A DNA stretch of 64,000 nucleotides from Strigops habroptila (lineage: Eukaryota > Chordata > Aves > Psittaciformes > Psittacidae): the NCBI RefSeq assembly GCF_004027225.2, contig NC_044282.2:64469725-64533724 (forward strand). The letters run 5' to 3'. This document shows, piece after piece, positions 51,201-63,100 of the stretch. The notes under the pieces are model-generated. The model had not been told where the DNA came from and searched no databases. It was given only the letters and a program-made list of their open reading frames with translations. Numbering within the stretch: the first letter of the stretch is position 1; each line of letters starts with the position of its first letter. Made by a program: the position numbers and the translations under genes.

Positions 51201-52845
51201 AGAAGGGAGTGGGAAGAAAGGCTGTATGGATTCTTTATTCATGTCATAGGTGTCCTTGAAAAAATATATCCTTGATGTCAGTAAAAATAGATAGGAAATG
51301 TTTTCTTTTGCTTTATGCTGTACCTGCTACCTTGAAATCTAGGTTTCTGAAGCCTCTTTGAAAAGCACCTGAAGAAATCTGTGAATCCTGCTAGACTATA
51401 GGAAGGAAGGGGAAGGATCAAATGAAAACAGGCATACAGGAGTGTACCTCCTTAAATAGTGGCTGTTCCTTTCACTGCTGTCATTGGAGGTGTGAGCTGT
51501 ACCTGAAGCTGAGCTGTAGCTGAGGGCAGGTGTTACAAGTGCAGTTATTTCTCCTGAGCAGTTCGGTAAGAGTTCAGGACAAAGAGGCTGAACAGCAGAA
51601 TTATTAAGTAACTTAGTTTAAAGTAGTTGAAAATCCGGTGTTACTTGTGTTATTTTTGGGGGGAGGAACGGGGAGAGAGAGAGAGACACTCAAAAAAACC
51701 CCCACAAAAGTAAAAAACACCCAAAAGCTTTTAAGGAACTAGAAACCTTGATCTTGACAGTCAATGTAGTTTTTCATCCTGTTGAAAGCCAAAACTAGAA
51801 TTGCATCTGTGAAAGGTGCAATTGTCTGGGACTCTGTGAGTGTGTTACAACATCTTCATTGTGGTCAAATTTTTTATTTTGCTTTTATCAGATGAATACA
51901 AAGCTAATTTTGGTGGCAGCTTTTTTAGCATCCCCTGGTTTTGGCAAGCTGTGGCTGCCCCATCCCTGGAAGTATGCAAGTCCAGGTTGGATGGGGCTTT
52001 AAGCAACTGGTGGAAGGTGTCCCTGCCCATGGCAGGGAGGTTTAAACCGGATGATCTCTAAGGTCCCTTCCAACCCAAGCCATTCTGTGATTCTGTAGTG
52101 TGAGTAATGAAGAAATGCTGGGTGTAACTCACCAGGGTCCTCTGTAAACACACTCTCAAAAATGACCTGGATGAGTGTGTCCAGGGAGAGCAGTGGTATT
52201 AGAGGGGTAGGACTGTATTGGTGGCTTGCACCTGAATGGTGTCAGCCTTTGACACAGAAGAGCACTGCTAATTTAGTAATATAGGTGGTTATTACCCAGT
52301 GTCTGAGAAAGGAACAAAAGAGGCTGAAGCCAAAACTTCTGCTTTAGCTTTGGAACTTGGTAAAATGAGAAACTCAAGTCTTGTATGGTTTGAATGCTCC
52401 TCTTTTATACTACCAACGGATAGTTTCTCACATCAGACAGTTCTCAAGCTGGTAAAAATTAGTGTAGGCTACAAATACTGAATCTTTTGTCTTCCCTTCT
52501 CTAAGACAAGTGCTAATATGGTAAAAATTTTGCCTTGTATGCAATTACACTGAAACATTCTACTTTGCTCTGCATGGCAGTTCCTTTGTTTATCTAATCT
52601 TCCACTTAAAACTGAATTTCAGCATTTTAACTGTAAACCGTATTTCTGTAGGACATAGCCCTTGACTGTGTAGCAAAAAATAGGAAGGAGCTTAAAAATA
52701 ACTTTCTTATTATTGTACTTAGACTCAAATGACTTACAGGAACTATTTTGCCCAAAGGTGCATCACGGCTTTCACGACGGTAACATCTGCGTACAGTTAT
52801 TACCACTATGGCCGAAAAACGGTTCAGGTGATAAATAACAAATGA
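47897..52845 (+). CDS. CRLS1: Cardiolipin synthase (CMP-forming)
   Basis: Mitochondrial inner-membrane enzyme that joins CDP-diacylglycerol and phosphatidylglycerol to make cardiolipin. Exons: 47897-48220, 48526-48663, 49255-49384, 49844-49929, 50403-50471, 50814-50905, 52758-52845; 927 nt, 308 aa (human 301). Exon 1 encodes a poorly conserved, arginine-rich, acid-poor leader of about 105 residues, suited to mitochondrial import. The catalytic CDP-alcohol phosphotransferase motif runs from TDLLDGFIAR (across exons 2 and 3) to [10 protein letters not shown] and has all expected aspartates. Hydrophobic stretches include [31 protein letters not shown] and [13 protein letters not shown]. The C-terminus reads [17 protein letters not shown], slightly longer than human VIKD. 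A broken partial copy of exon 6 lies in intron 6. The start is the first ATG that fits the human N-terminus (MLA). Confidence 0.97.
51848..51945 (+). pseudogene. Partial duplicate of CRLS1 exon 6 with its splice acceptor
   Basis: The segment repeats about 45 bases of intron 5 and the first half of exon 6, whose original copy is at about 50770-50865. The shared text includes the acceptor 'attttgcttttatcag' and the exon text 'gctaattttggtggcagc'. The pseudo-exon would start at 51892 and read [18 protein letters not shown], against the true [19 protein letters not shown], with an in-frame 6-base deletion. Homology stops at 51945, where CR1 sequence begins. The frame runs on into the CR1 and meets a stop near 52000. 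The normal exon 6 donor is missing. Most likely a decayed tandem duplication. Confidence 0.88.
51946..52098 (+). mobile_element. CR1 LINE 3' end abutting the exon 6 copy
   Basis: Starts within 'gctgtggctgccccatccc' and ends 'aagccattctgtgattctgt'. Sense orientation to CRLS1. Its left edge meets the duplicated exon fragment with no evident gap. Confidence 0.9.
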
Positions 52846-53061
52846 AGTTCTCCTGAAAGGACAGGATCTTGGCACCACTGGGTGCTGTACTGCCCAAGGG
52901 GGTTATATTGCAACTGAATTTTGGATCAAGAGCTCTTGGTTTTTTTCTGCTTAAACCATGGCATCGCAATGAAGTGAAGATTGAACATGTACTGTGTATA
53001 TATAGAGAGACTTTTCAATGTATTTTTAATTTGTTTAAAAATAGGGTTGTTTACAAAAACA

Positions 53062-53067
53062 AATAAA
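53062..53067 (+). terminator. CRLS1 polyadenylation signal AATAAA
   Basis: AATAAA within AACAAATAAATAATATTC, about 215 bases after the CRLS1 stop. Further AATAAA hexamers at about 53823 and 54518 could serve longer 3' UTR forms. Confidence 0.65.
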
Positions 53068-53069
53068 TA

Positions 53070-54600
53070 ATATTCTTAATGACACAGGTTACTGATTGAT
53101 GCCACGTGCATTCTGAATAATTTTATACTCTTTTTTGAAGTAAAAATAATGCACTTTTCACCAGCTTTCTTGCCATCTTCACACAAGGCACTGAGTAGGC
53201 CGAGATCTAAGAAGAAAAATCAATTATAAGAACAGATTTGTCTTTGTACCTCAGCCTAAGTCACTAAACCAGCATTGCTCATGAGGACTTCATGATGTCC
53301 ATCAGTCTGCAGCAGAGGAAAGCATCTCATCGGGGAACAGTATCTTCAGAGATCTAGACCAGAGAGATAAAAATTTTTTACTTCGTATTCTGTGGTGGTA
53401 TGGATAAGCCATGAAGAGTTACTACCCTGCCCCCTTTTTCAATATAAGCAACCATGAACTGTACTCATCAGAGAAGAGCATTGGGTCCCAGAAGGGTCGG
53501 CTGTGCAGTGAGGAGTCTGTACCCAAATGGAGTTATGTTTCTCATGCTATATATTAATTTCTAGTGATTGAAAGGAACTCCTGTATCTCCAGATTCTTTA
53601 AAGCTTTTAATGATGCTGTTTAATCTAAATACTGCTGTAGAAAAGGGACATTTTAAGTATTGTCCAAATGAATGGAGAGAATGGAGAAACTGTTAGCTGC
53701 ACATACTGTTAATTCCTTAATTTTCCTATTCCTCTAGCTTGAAGAGGGTACGCCATGATCCCCTCGGGCCAGGACAACTTGCACATGTTCTTTGGCTATT
53801 CTCTACTTACAGAAAGATACAGAATAAAGAACTAGGCAGAAGAGATCATGTTGATCATAAACCTATGTTTTATATTCTTGAGCAATGTGATATTTCTTGT
53901 ATGTCAAAAAAGTGCAACTATGAAGGGCTTAAATAATTGAAATCAGGTGGTGAGGCCACTGATAAATGATACTAGGAGAAGAAAATTTGCTGTAGCCATC
54001 TCTTTTGAGAGCACACAGTCTCTTTTGTGACTGCACATGCCTGTATATACAAAGCATTTTAATATTTTTTATATTTAAACTTGTATAGAATGGTGCACAG
54101 AGAAAACACTTGATGTTTGTTAGTACCTTTTTCTTAACTGTCTCCATGTTTTGTGGTCAACCCTGCATCTTACAGCAAAGGGATAGAGAGCAAAGCTGAG
54201 GGAAGCTTCCATAAAATACCTGAGTGTTTAGTAAAATGGAGTACTTGAAGAAACAGCATAGAAAGAAATGTATTGTACCCAGTCATGTCATTGCTGTTTG
54301 GTTCTGGTTAATGAGATTGGGTTTTGGTTGGGTTTTTTGTTGTGTTGGGGGTGGGGTTTTTTTCCTGTTTTAATCACAGATACCTTTGAACCATTGCATG
54401 GCAGTGTCAGGGAATGGAATACTGGTCAGTGGAGGCTCCATGTTGGTGTGTGTTATTACACCGTGTTGAAATCAGTTCCATGTACAATGACTCGGTGGGA
54501 CGTGCCTAAACACTAGTGTTAAATAAAATCACTCTGGACGGCAGAACCGCTGCGTTTTCCACTTGCGTATTGGGTACTCGATGGTTACAATCGCCTTGCT
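53070..54600. other. CRLS1-COMMD1 intergenic region
   Basis: About 1.5 kb of unique-looking sequence with no recognised gene or repeat family. It may hold alternative CRLS1 3' UTR sequence up to about 54530. A G/T-rich simple tract lies at 54318-54363. Confidence 0.6.
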
Positions 54601-55050
54601 AAGGGCACGATGCGCCTCCCCCCGGTAAGAAGCCTCAGTACACCGGTGCCTGCCATGGCCGGCGGGGGCTGTCCCTGCGCGGCCGCCGTACTCGCGGGCG
54701 GGGCGGGCGATGCCTCCGCCCTCCTCGCGATGGCGGCGCCGGATCCGCCTCAGCCGCCGCCCGAGGGCTCGAAGCCGCTGAGCGCGCTCCTCAGCGGCAT
54801 CGCCCAGGCCGCCTACTACGGCAACGCGGACATCACAGAGGAGCTGCTGCGCGGCCAGCTCTACCCCGAGGCGGCGCCGGAGGAGTTCCGCGCCCTGCGC
54901 GCCAAGATGGGCGGCCTCCTCCAGGTACCGGCTGCGGGCGGCGCGGCTCTGAAGGGAGGGAAGGAGCCCCGGTGTGAGGGGCCGCGCTGCACAGGGACCG
55001 GTGTTTTCCTCCGCCGTGCGGCTCTGGGGGCAGCCGGGGCCGGGCGTGCT
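54600..55050. promoter_or_regulatory. CpG island at the COMMD1 start
   Basis: Abrupt change to CpG-rich sequence surrounding the first COMMD1 exon, with no TATA box seen. The start codon context GCGATGGCGGCG also resembles a YY1-type element, often found at such starts. Confidence 0.65.
54730..54924 (+). CDS. COMMD1: COMM domain-containing protein 1, first coding exon (gene continues beyond window)
   Basis: COMMD1 (MURR1) is part of the Commander/CCC complex in endosomal recycling, acts in copper handling through ATP7A/B, and promotes ubiquitination of NF-kB RelA. This exon encodes 65 residues, starting MAAPDPPQPPPEGSKPLSAL and including ITEELLRGQLYPEAAPEEFR and AKMGGLLQ. These match human exon 1 (GGKPLSGLL, ITEELLRSQLYPEVPPEEFR, AKMRGILK) almost position for position. 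It ends at a GTACCG donor in phase 0, as in human. The start chosen is the one equivalent to human MAAGELEGG. Two in-frame ATGs upstream, at 54610 and 54655, would add 40 or 25 residues. The helical N-terminal domain begins here; the COMM domain itself lies outside the window. Confidence 0.93.
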
Positions 55051-56584
55051 GCCGCGGGGTGAAGCCGGTCGCCCTCAGCAGCCGGTGAAGCGTTTGGTTC
55101 CGTCCCTTCCCTTGCATGGCGTGGCGAGCCCCCGGTGTGGTGGAGGTGTCACCTCAGGAGCCCTCCACAGGCCAGCGCGCTGTGAGGGCAAAGGCGTCTC
55201 TTGGGTTTATGCCTATGGAAGTACTGCTGCTTGAGAACTTCCTGCGAAGAGCTACTGTTCGAAACACAGGTTTCTTGCAAGAAAACTGCGTTTTAGGAAA
55301 AGTATCACCAATTAAGGAGCAAACTGTTTTAAACAGCAAACAGAGTTCGCTTTATGTGTAAGAGAGGGGAAAGTATTTTTCCCCGAATGGATGTGTTTGC
55401 TGTCCGTTCCGAGAGGACAGCGCGGTGTAGTTCCCACAGCTCAGTGTGTCACAGGGGGCTTCCAGGAGCCAAATGCTTGGGTGGCCGCTGCCACCTGGTG
55501 GTTAAATCCACGGCTGTTCGCAGGATTTATCAGCCTCGCACGTTTTTGGTGAGGAAAAAGTGTATCTAAACGCGGTAGCGTAGTCTTGGCTGGGTAGTTT
55601 TTCACGCTCAAACCAACGTGTTCAGCAGCGAGCTTTTTACGTTGTCTTTTTCCCTTTATAAAGTGTCATTTTTTGCACACAAGTAAAGCTGCAACGTTTG
55701 CCGGCTTTGCTTTCCCTGTCACTACTCGTTATTTTTACTGCGTGCTGTTTGTATTGCTGAAGGTCATCAGCCTGTTTTTCAAAACAACATCTTTTAAATT
55801 ACTGTTCTCTAAAAAATCTTCCGGATTACCTTGTGTTAGGCTATATGATGGAAAAAATGTGAGAAATTTTAAAAGGAATTGGCTTTTCTTGCTTTTATCT
55901 GTGTTCTTATTTGTTACAAGGTCAAAAGTAAGTGAGTATGTACCTTGTAAAAGAAAAAAATACTATAAAGTGTCTTCCCCCCTCCCTATATTGCTGCTTT
56001 GTTCTCAGGAACCAGTGTGTTAGTGCAGACATGCACGTTAGCCCAGCACATGAAGTTAACTGCTGCTTTAAATGGCCAATAATTCAGTGCAGTGTCACCA
56101 GATTCAGCAGAGGACACAGCTTAGTCTCTCATCATTATGCTGTGCCCACAGCGCTGTTGGCAGCAGCCTCCCTCTTTGCGGCAGGTAAGAAACTGCATGT
56201 GTGAAATATACCACTTTAATTTGATGTTTCTTTGCTGTCACGCATGCCTGAAGACAACCGCTGTGGTGGGCAGAGCAGTCAGGTCTGGTGTGTGTTCTGC
56301 AAGATGCAGTATGCCAGTTGGGAAGTATGTTATGGCCAAAATGAGGGGTCTTGCCCCTTTTGCCCTGTCCACTGCCACTTCTTACCTTTTGACAACTGCA
56401 GTGCTTTCTGGACTGCTCAGTTTTCTGACAGATGATTGAATAACTCAAAGGGAGGAAGAGAAAGAGAATTGCTGCAAAGTTCCTGAGTTTAAATTGTCTT
56501 GTGACAAAGATCTGATGAGCATTAGAGTGATGAAAGGAGACATTGGGACTACGTAGCTAGGAGTAAAGGGGAGCAGGAAGCAAG

Positions 56585-56872
56585 ATAATAGAATCATAGA
56601 ATGGTTTGGGTTGGAAGGGACTTTAAAGCTCATCCAGTTCCAACCCCCTGCCACGGGCAGGGACACCTTCCACTAGAACAGGTTGCTCCAAGCCCCGTCC
56701 AACCTGGCCTTGAACACTGCCAAGGATGAGGCAGCCACAGCTTCTCTGGGCAACCTGTGCCAGTGTCTCAGCACCCTCATAGTGAATAATTTCTTCCTAA
56801 TATCTAATTTAAATCTCCCATCTTTTAGTTTTAAACCATTCCCTCTTGTCCTATCACTGCACGCCGTGATGT
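56585..56872 (-). mobile_element. CR1 LINE 3' fragment, antisense in COMMD1 intron 1
   Basis: Begins at the tail 'agaatcatagaatggtttgg', passes 'ccagttccaaccccctgcc' and ends near 'ttgtcctatcactgcacg'. Minus orientation, with the 5' end toward the next CR1. Confidence 0.93.
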
Positions 56873-56902
56873 AACGGCACATTAATTGTGCTGTGTTAAT
56901 TG

Positions 56903-57146
56903 TTTGTAATGGGCACAAGTTACTCCTGGGGAGATTCAGGTTGCACACTAGAGGAAAATTTTTCATAATGAGACCAATCAGCCATTGGAATGGCTTCCCC
57001 AGGGAAGTGGTGGATTCCCCAGCACTGGATACTTTTAAGATTCAGCTGGACAGGGTGCTGGGCACAGTAGTCTGGATCGTGCTTTGACCAGAAAGGATGG
57101 AGCAGATGATCCTTGAGGCCCCTTCCAACCTGGGATTCTAGGATTC
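56903..57146 (+). mobile_element. Older CR1 LINE fragment, sense in COMMD1 intron 1
   Basis: Reads 'gggcacaagttactcctgg', 'gagattcaggttgcac', 'atgagaccaatcagcc', then 'gaggccccttccaacctggg' and 'attctaggattct'. This wording belongs to a different CR1 branch from the other copies. It faces its neighbour 5' end to 5' end across about 30 bp. Confidence 0.85.
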
Positions 57147-60100
57147 TCCCCACCTCCCCGTGTATTCTGGCTGATATTTCAACGCTTTGCTGTAGATTCC
57201 TGATCAATTCTTGATTCATTTTTCAGGTTCATTTTAAAAATCAATCTCTTCACTATATCTTAAGAAACACAATTAGTATTTTTCTAGTTATTTCAATGCA
57301 GTACTGCAGTATAGTAACTTTATTTGAGTGATAGCTTTATATGAATAATCTCCAAACTCTATATAGCTTTGTTTCTCTGCTTACAGAAGTGGGTAGTAGC
57401 TCTTTAGCCGTCACTGAAATGTCACAGCTGCTCAACCAATGTGATGTGTTTGAGGTCGGAAGAAAAGACAGTGCCACATCTAGAGGAAATAGCTGGAGAA
57501 GCTTAGGTAGGCAAATGTAGTTGGCTGATGTGGAATTTGGTGAGGATGCTGGCACTCATTTTCTGCTTTTATGAAGGGTCTGTTGTTTCTTTAATGATCA
57601 GGTTCATATGGTGCCCTGAAAAGCCTGGACTGAAAGCTGAATCATGAAGATTGATTCTTGCAGGACTCAACTCTGGTTTTGTCTGTGGTTGGTTGGTTTT
57701 TTTTTCTTCCCCTCTCAAATACAAGTCCTACTCAAGCATTGTTGAGCTGTCATATTCTGGAGATAATGTTAATTCAGGCCTCAGAAAACACAGATGATTC
57801 AAAGTATTTGATATTTACCCATTGCTGTAACATATGCATATAGCTTAGGAGGATGGCAATATGTTGGGGAGAGGATATCACATTCCCCATGTGCTGCTTA
57901 AAGAACCAGAACTGGTAACAGCTGTGGTCTTCGAGGTCATGCCTTCCAACAGAAATTCATATTCATAAATAACAAAGCATCTCACTATTGTCAGGTGTGT
58001 CTCATGGTCTTTATGGCCACCACTCTTCTCATCTCCTTATGAACGAAATTCCTGGGAAATAACCAAAATTTATATGGTTCAACACACTTCAAAGTTCTAA
58101 GCTAAGCAATACACAAACTATGTTGTACAGACACAACTTGGTGCCAAGTACGTGTGGATTTTGGGGTACTCATTTCTAGTGGGTGACTTAAAGGATGTAA
58201 CACTTAAGTCCTGTGGATACTTTCAGGATCTCTGTTCTAGACCATCCTAAAAGATCCCTTGGCTTTCTGGTCAGTTTGAGGGCCCTTCCTCTTTCACACC
58301 TCCCAGTTTGTGGGGGAAAGGTTGATATTAGGGTTATGCTTTGAAAGTAGGGAGGCTTTAACTTATTTTCCTCTTCCTCCATCTACCTAGTAGGAAAACC
58401 CATTGTCCTAGCTTTTTTTTTATACCTCCTTTTCAGTTCTCACAGCTAGCCTGCAAATCTCTGCATCGTGCATAAACTGACTCTTCTGAAGCCGTCACAC
58501 AGAGGTCACACAGAGATACGGTGTGAGCTGTTCTCTTTTGTTTGAAGGATTTGGCAGGGGAAGAGCCATCTTGGCCCTACGAGTTGCTTAACCTTTATCT
58601 TCAAGTTGCTGAGAACTGCCACGCACATACTTGCATGCTTTAGAGAGGTGCCTGGAACGTTTTTAGTATCTCTGTGAATTTAAATATGGGGGAGGCGGTG
58701 TTATATTGTATTTGCTGACAACAGCAAACTTCAAAAGTCTTCCTCTGTGCTTATAACATCTTAGCCTTTGGACACACATCTTGGATGCTGGTGTCCCCCC
58801 AGCATCTGAAGGATCAAGCTCCACTCAGAGATCAGTGTTGTCCCCTCCTTGTCAATTGTCACATGAGTTTCTGAGCAAATTTATTCCAGTCTTGATATTT
58901 AACTCATTGTGAAAAATCTACATGATTAAAATATTTGTGTTATCTTTTTGTGGTATTACTTTTTCCTTCCTCCTCTGGGTGGTGGAGGAAGGGGAGCAAA
59001 CAGCAGAATAGCAATAGAAAGTCAAAGTACTTGTTTATGCAGCCATTTCCCTTGTGTGCAGTGATCTGCATCTGCACTTCAGAAGGCAACAGATAACTTT
59101 CCTGTCTTCACTGATGATAATACCTGATGGCACCTAATACATTCTTTTAGGAGGTGGCCATGCTGTTTATTTTCAAATACCTCCTTTAGAAGCCCAGGTC
59201 CTTTATATGGTCAATATGTAAAAGATTAGATGTCTTGGACTGTCTTCTGTTGAATTTAAAGGGAACGTAAGCACCTGAATTGAATGAGATGAATAATGCC
59301 TTGTGCCTGTCTCTTGAGGATTTTTTTTCTCTGATACCCATCTTCTTGATGGACATTCATTGGCCTTATGACTTAATTGCTGTAGTACTTCATGTCTTCT
59401 AAGTAGTAATCATAAATCTGTACTATAAATCAACCACTTAGTTGTAATACAGCTGAGGATAAATAAGGTGAAGGACTTTTCCTGTACCCTCCTGTGTTCT
59501 ACCTGTGCAAAGCATGGCACCTGGGAGTAGTATTGAGGTGAAAAAGGGCCACAAAAGCATATAATTTATTGCAGCAGTGAGCATTTAAATATTTCTTTTC
59601 CTCTGGTGTATAGACTAGTCCTAGGTTTGTATGTATAAAAGATGTTGTTATGATCTGTTTGTTACACCTGTTTCCTTTCCTGCCCCTAGATCTGCTGAAT
59701 GTGCATGTATCATCTGACCTCTAAAATGCTGAATTTATTTTGTAGAGAAGCATGTTACCTTATTAAATTTACTTAAAAAAAAAATCTCACTTCTTGTGTG
59801 GAATATCTTGGAAGGTAGAACAGAGCCCTAGGAAGGCTGGCCCTGGAGAACTGTACCGTTTTAATGTTCTGTCAGTTGTTCTTTACCCTCTGCCTTCATA
59901 CTTCCCAGCCTCCTGTCCCGTAAGGTGGCAAAATATTGAGAAACTGGAGGAGATCATAGATCAGCTTTTGGAAATTGTCACCCCCAGCTTTTTTGGTTTT
60001 TAAAAACACTTTCATCATGTTTAAAATACTAAATTTGTTTCCTTCTTACATAAGTTTAATTAACTGTATTGCACTGGTAATAGAGTTCCTTTACGTCTGG

Positions 60101-63100
60101 AGTAATTCTACTGTTTTCCTTTTGGTGGCAGTAGGCTATTGGATTTATTGAACACGATTCGTTTGCTGCTGTGTTGGAAGTGTCCGGGTTTGCTGTTCTG
60201 CCTCAGAACAAACTGTACATTGGCTAAATATCAAGAAAAATTGCAGTGTGAGGAGTCTAAATATTTTATTATATTTGATTTACACGTATTTATTTTCAGA
60301 AATGCTGAGGGTATCACCATCTGTAATGACAAATACTGGTACATTATTGGTAAAAATATTAATCAGGCTCTACGTAAGTAATATGTGAGAACCAAGAGCT
60401 TGATATCCATCATGTAAGATGCACCCAAACTCTATGTATACACTTTATGACGTTCACTAGCCCTCTTCCATTGGTGGCTTTCGTTAGGAATCATGCTGAT
60501 ATATCTACCAGACTTTTCTGATGACAGATGTTTAATTTCACTGTTTTTCAGCCAAGAGGCTGATGGTAACCATCGTTATTTGGCTCTGCTTAGCCACTGG
60601 CACACATAGTGTATGCAAGTCCCATCTTGTAGCTATTTCTATGTTGTGGAATGCCCAGCTATTTCTAGTGATTACTTCATGCCTTTGATGAAAATCTGTT
60701 GAATAAGAAACCTTTTGATCAAAATCTGATCTAAAGGCTTGTGGGAGAAAACTCAGTGAGACTACTGGATAAAATCACTCCGTGTGTAAAATGCTTTGGA
60801 GTCACATGAGCAAACTGGGTGCTTTGGAGGCTGCCTAGTGCTGTTATCCTGTGTCGTCTCTAAAGACTGTCCCTCTCCTGCTAGGGACTGCAGTCCTTTC
60901 CCTGTGAAGTTGCTGTTGTTACCTAGAGAGGAGGTCCCAAAGCATTACTGCTTCTGCTTGAGAAGGAAGAGGCTATTTGCCCTTCGTAAAAGGGATCTGT
61001 CCTTAGGTGAAGGGTCCGAGCAGGAAAACAGTCACAGGGTTCACCCTGTTGTGGAGGAGAAAGGCCTTTAGCAGGATTTCTGCTGACAGCCACTGGTGGG
61101 AAATAAACGACTTCTTGCATTTTCTAATAAGGGAAGAGCTGTCATTCTTGCCTCTCCCCAGATAACTTGTGATTCCTCAAGTATGTGAGCTGAGTCATGA
61201 GCTCTTCAGTGCTTTGCAGTTGTCCAAGCTTCTGCAGGCTGAGAAGCAGAACAGCCTCAGTCCGAAGACTGAGATAAAATCGTTTGGGAAGAGTTGATAG
61301 GAGAGACTGCTTGTTTTCTGCCATTTAGAATTGCAGTTGTGCCTCCATCTACTGACTAGAAAGATAACTCCATAAGCATGCTCATTCTTCTTAATTTGGG
61401 TAAAAGGAAACAAGTTGCTCACAAAGCAGTATCAGCAAGTACTGTGTCCATATGAGGTGCTTTCTGCCCAAATGTGCACCCTTCATAGTGTTATACTTTT
61501 CACTCCAGTGAATGACTGTGCTTATTATGAATAATTCTATTTGTTATTGAGTTAGGCAAAAATATGCTAACAGTAACTGCATGCAGAATTTTGGGAGGGA
61601 GGGAATGTCTACAGTGTTATAATTGGCCATACATAAGAAAATCATTATTATCTCAATTGATGTTTGCCTGGAACAACTACATAACAAACGTACTCTCTAA
61701 TTTAGTGAAACGTCACTGTTATATAGCTCACTAATCTTAACACAGCTGGGCAGCACCTCTGCAGCGTCTGCTGGTGCAGCATACATTTTCTTTCCTCTGT
61801 ATACTTACAATTACCGCTTTTTTTCCCCTACTTCAGCATCATCTTAGGATGGTAGAAAATGGAATGTTTACTTGAACGTGCTTTATCATGGCCATAAAAA
61901 TGTGCATGGATACTGACCTGAAGTGTTCTTATTAGTGCTTCCGATCTGAGTTATTTTAGGTTTTAAGTATGCGTATGTGTGGTCAGTTCACATAAGGACT
62001 GGTGCAATGGGCAGTTGTAGGAAGAGCATAAAGTGGAGGGGGAAAATTCTTCAGAAGAATGAACTGGAAAGGAAGGTTGGCTGCAGAATGTGACATGGTT
62101 GAAGAACATTGGCAGGAGCAGTAAGATCAGTGCTTCACTGCCTAGAGCAGCAATTTATTGTGTGTGTGTCTGTCAGCTGGAAAGAACAATATACCTGCGT
62201 CGTTCTGGATTTTTTTAAATACTCCTTTTTCTGTGATTTCTCCAGTTGCAAAAGCTGGTGTTTGTTAAAGCCTTTCATATTTGCAATACTGCTTTCATTG
62301 CTATTGGAATTACTGAAGAGCTGTATAGAAGGTGGTGTCAGTACCTGTGGGATGTAAAGGTGATGGTATTCTGCACCATGAGCAGATCTATATGAATTGG
62401 GCTGCCATTTAAACAATGGGGTGTGAGCAAGGAATCCACACCTCCACATTACAAACCTCATAGTCTTCCTACTGCTGTGCCACTACAAGTGCAAATCTTG
62501 AAGGCAGGCAGAAGCAGGAGGGCTCCCACCATTATAACGTCATTCATTTAATTAGTAGTATTTTCTGTAACTCAAGCGTAAGACAGGGGAAAGGTCATTT
62601 ACTTAATGAGGCCAATCCAAGATGCATTTCATTTGAGACTGTAAAGCGCCAATATGCTGTGTCAGTTCAGTGCAAATGGCTTACCTTACATTTAATGGTT
62701 TACTTGACCTTTCCTGTCATATTATTTTTTGATGTTCTTATCAATGGAAAAGTGGTAAGTCAAAAGAAGTCGGCAGACCTGCGTCACTGGTGTGTAATAG
62801 GTGTGGTAAACTCCCTATTGCCCAAACCAGAGTCTCTCTGCATTTTTCTTCAATTATGGTGTTGATTGTATCTGCAAGTAGAAATCTAGTTCCTTTGTCC
62901 CGGTTGCAGAGGTGGGGGCTGCCCTTCCCTATCTGTGGCTAGAGCAGGCAGGTCAGTGCCAGCTCTTCATGGTTATAATAACTCTGCATTACCTCTTAGT
63001 TTTAAAATGCTCTACTGGAAATCTGCTAATTGTTAATGGGCTTCCAGAGAAGCCTGCTGCTGAGAAAGTTGGATTCCTTGGTGGTTGTCGTGCTTCATAT

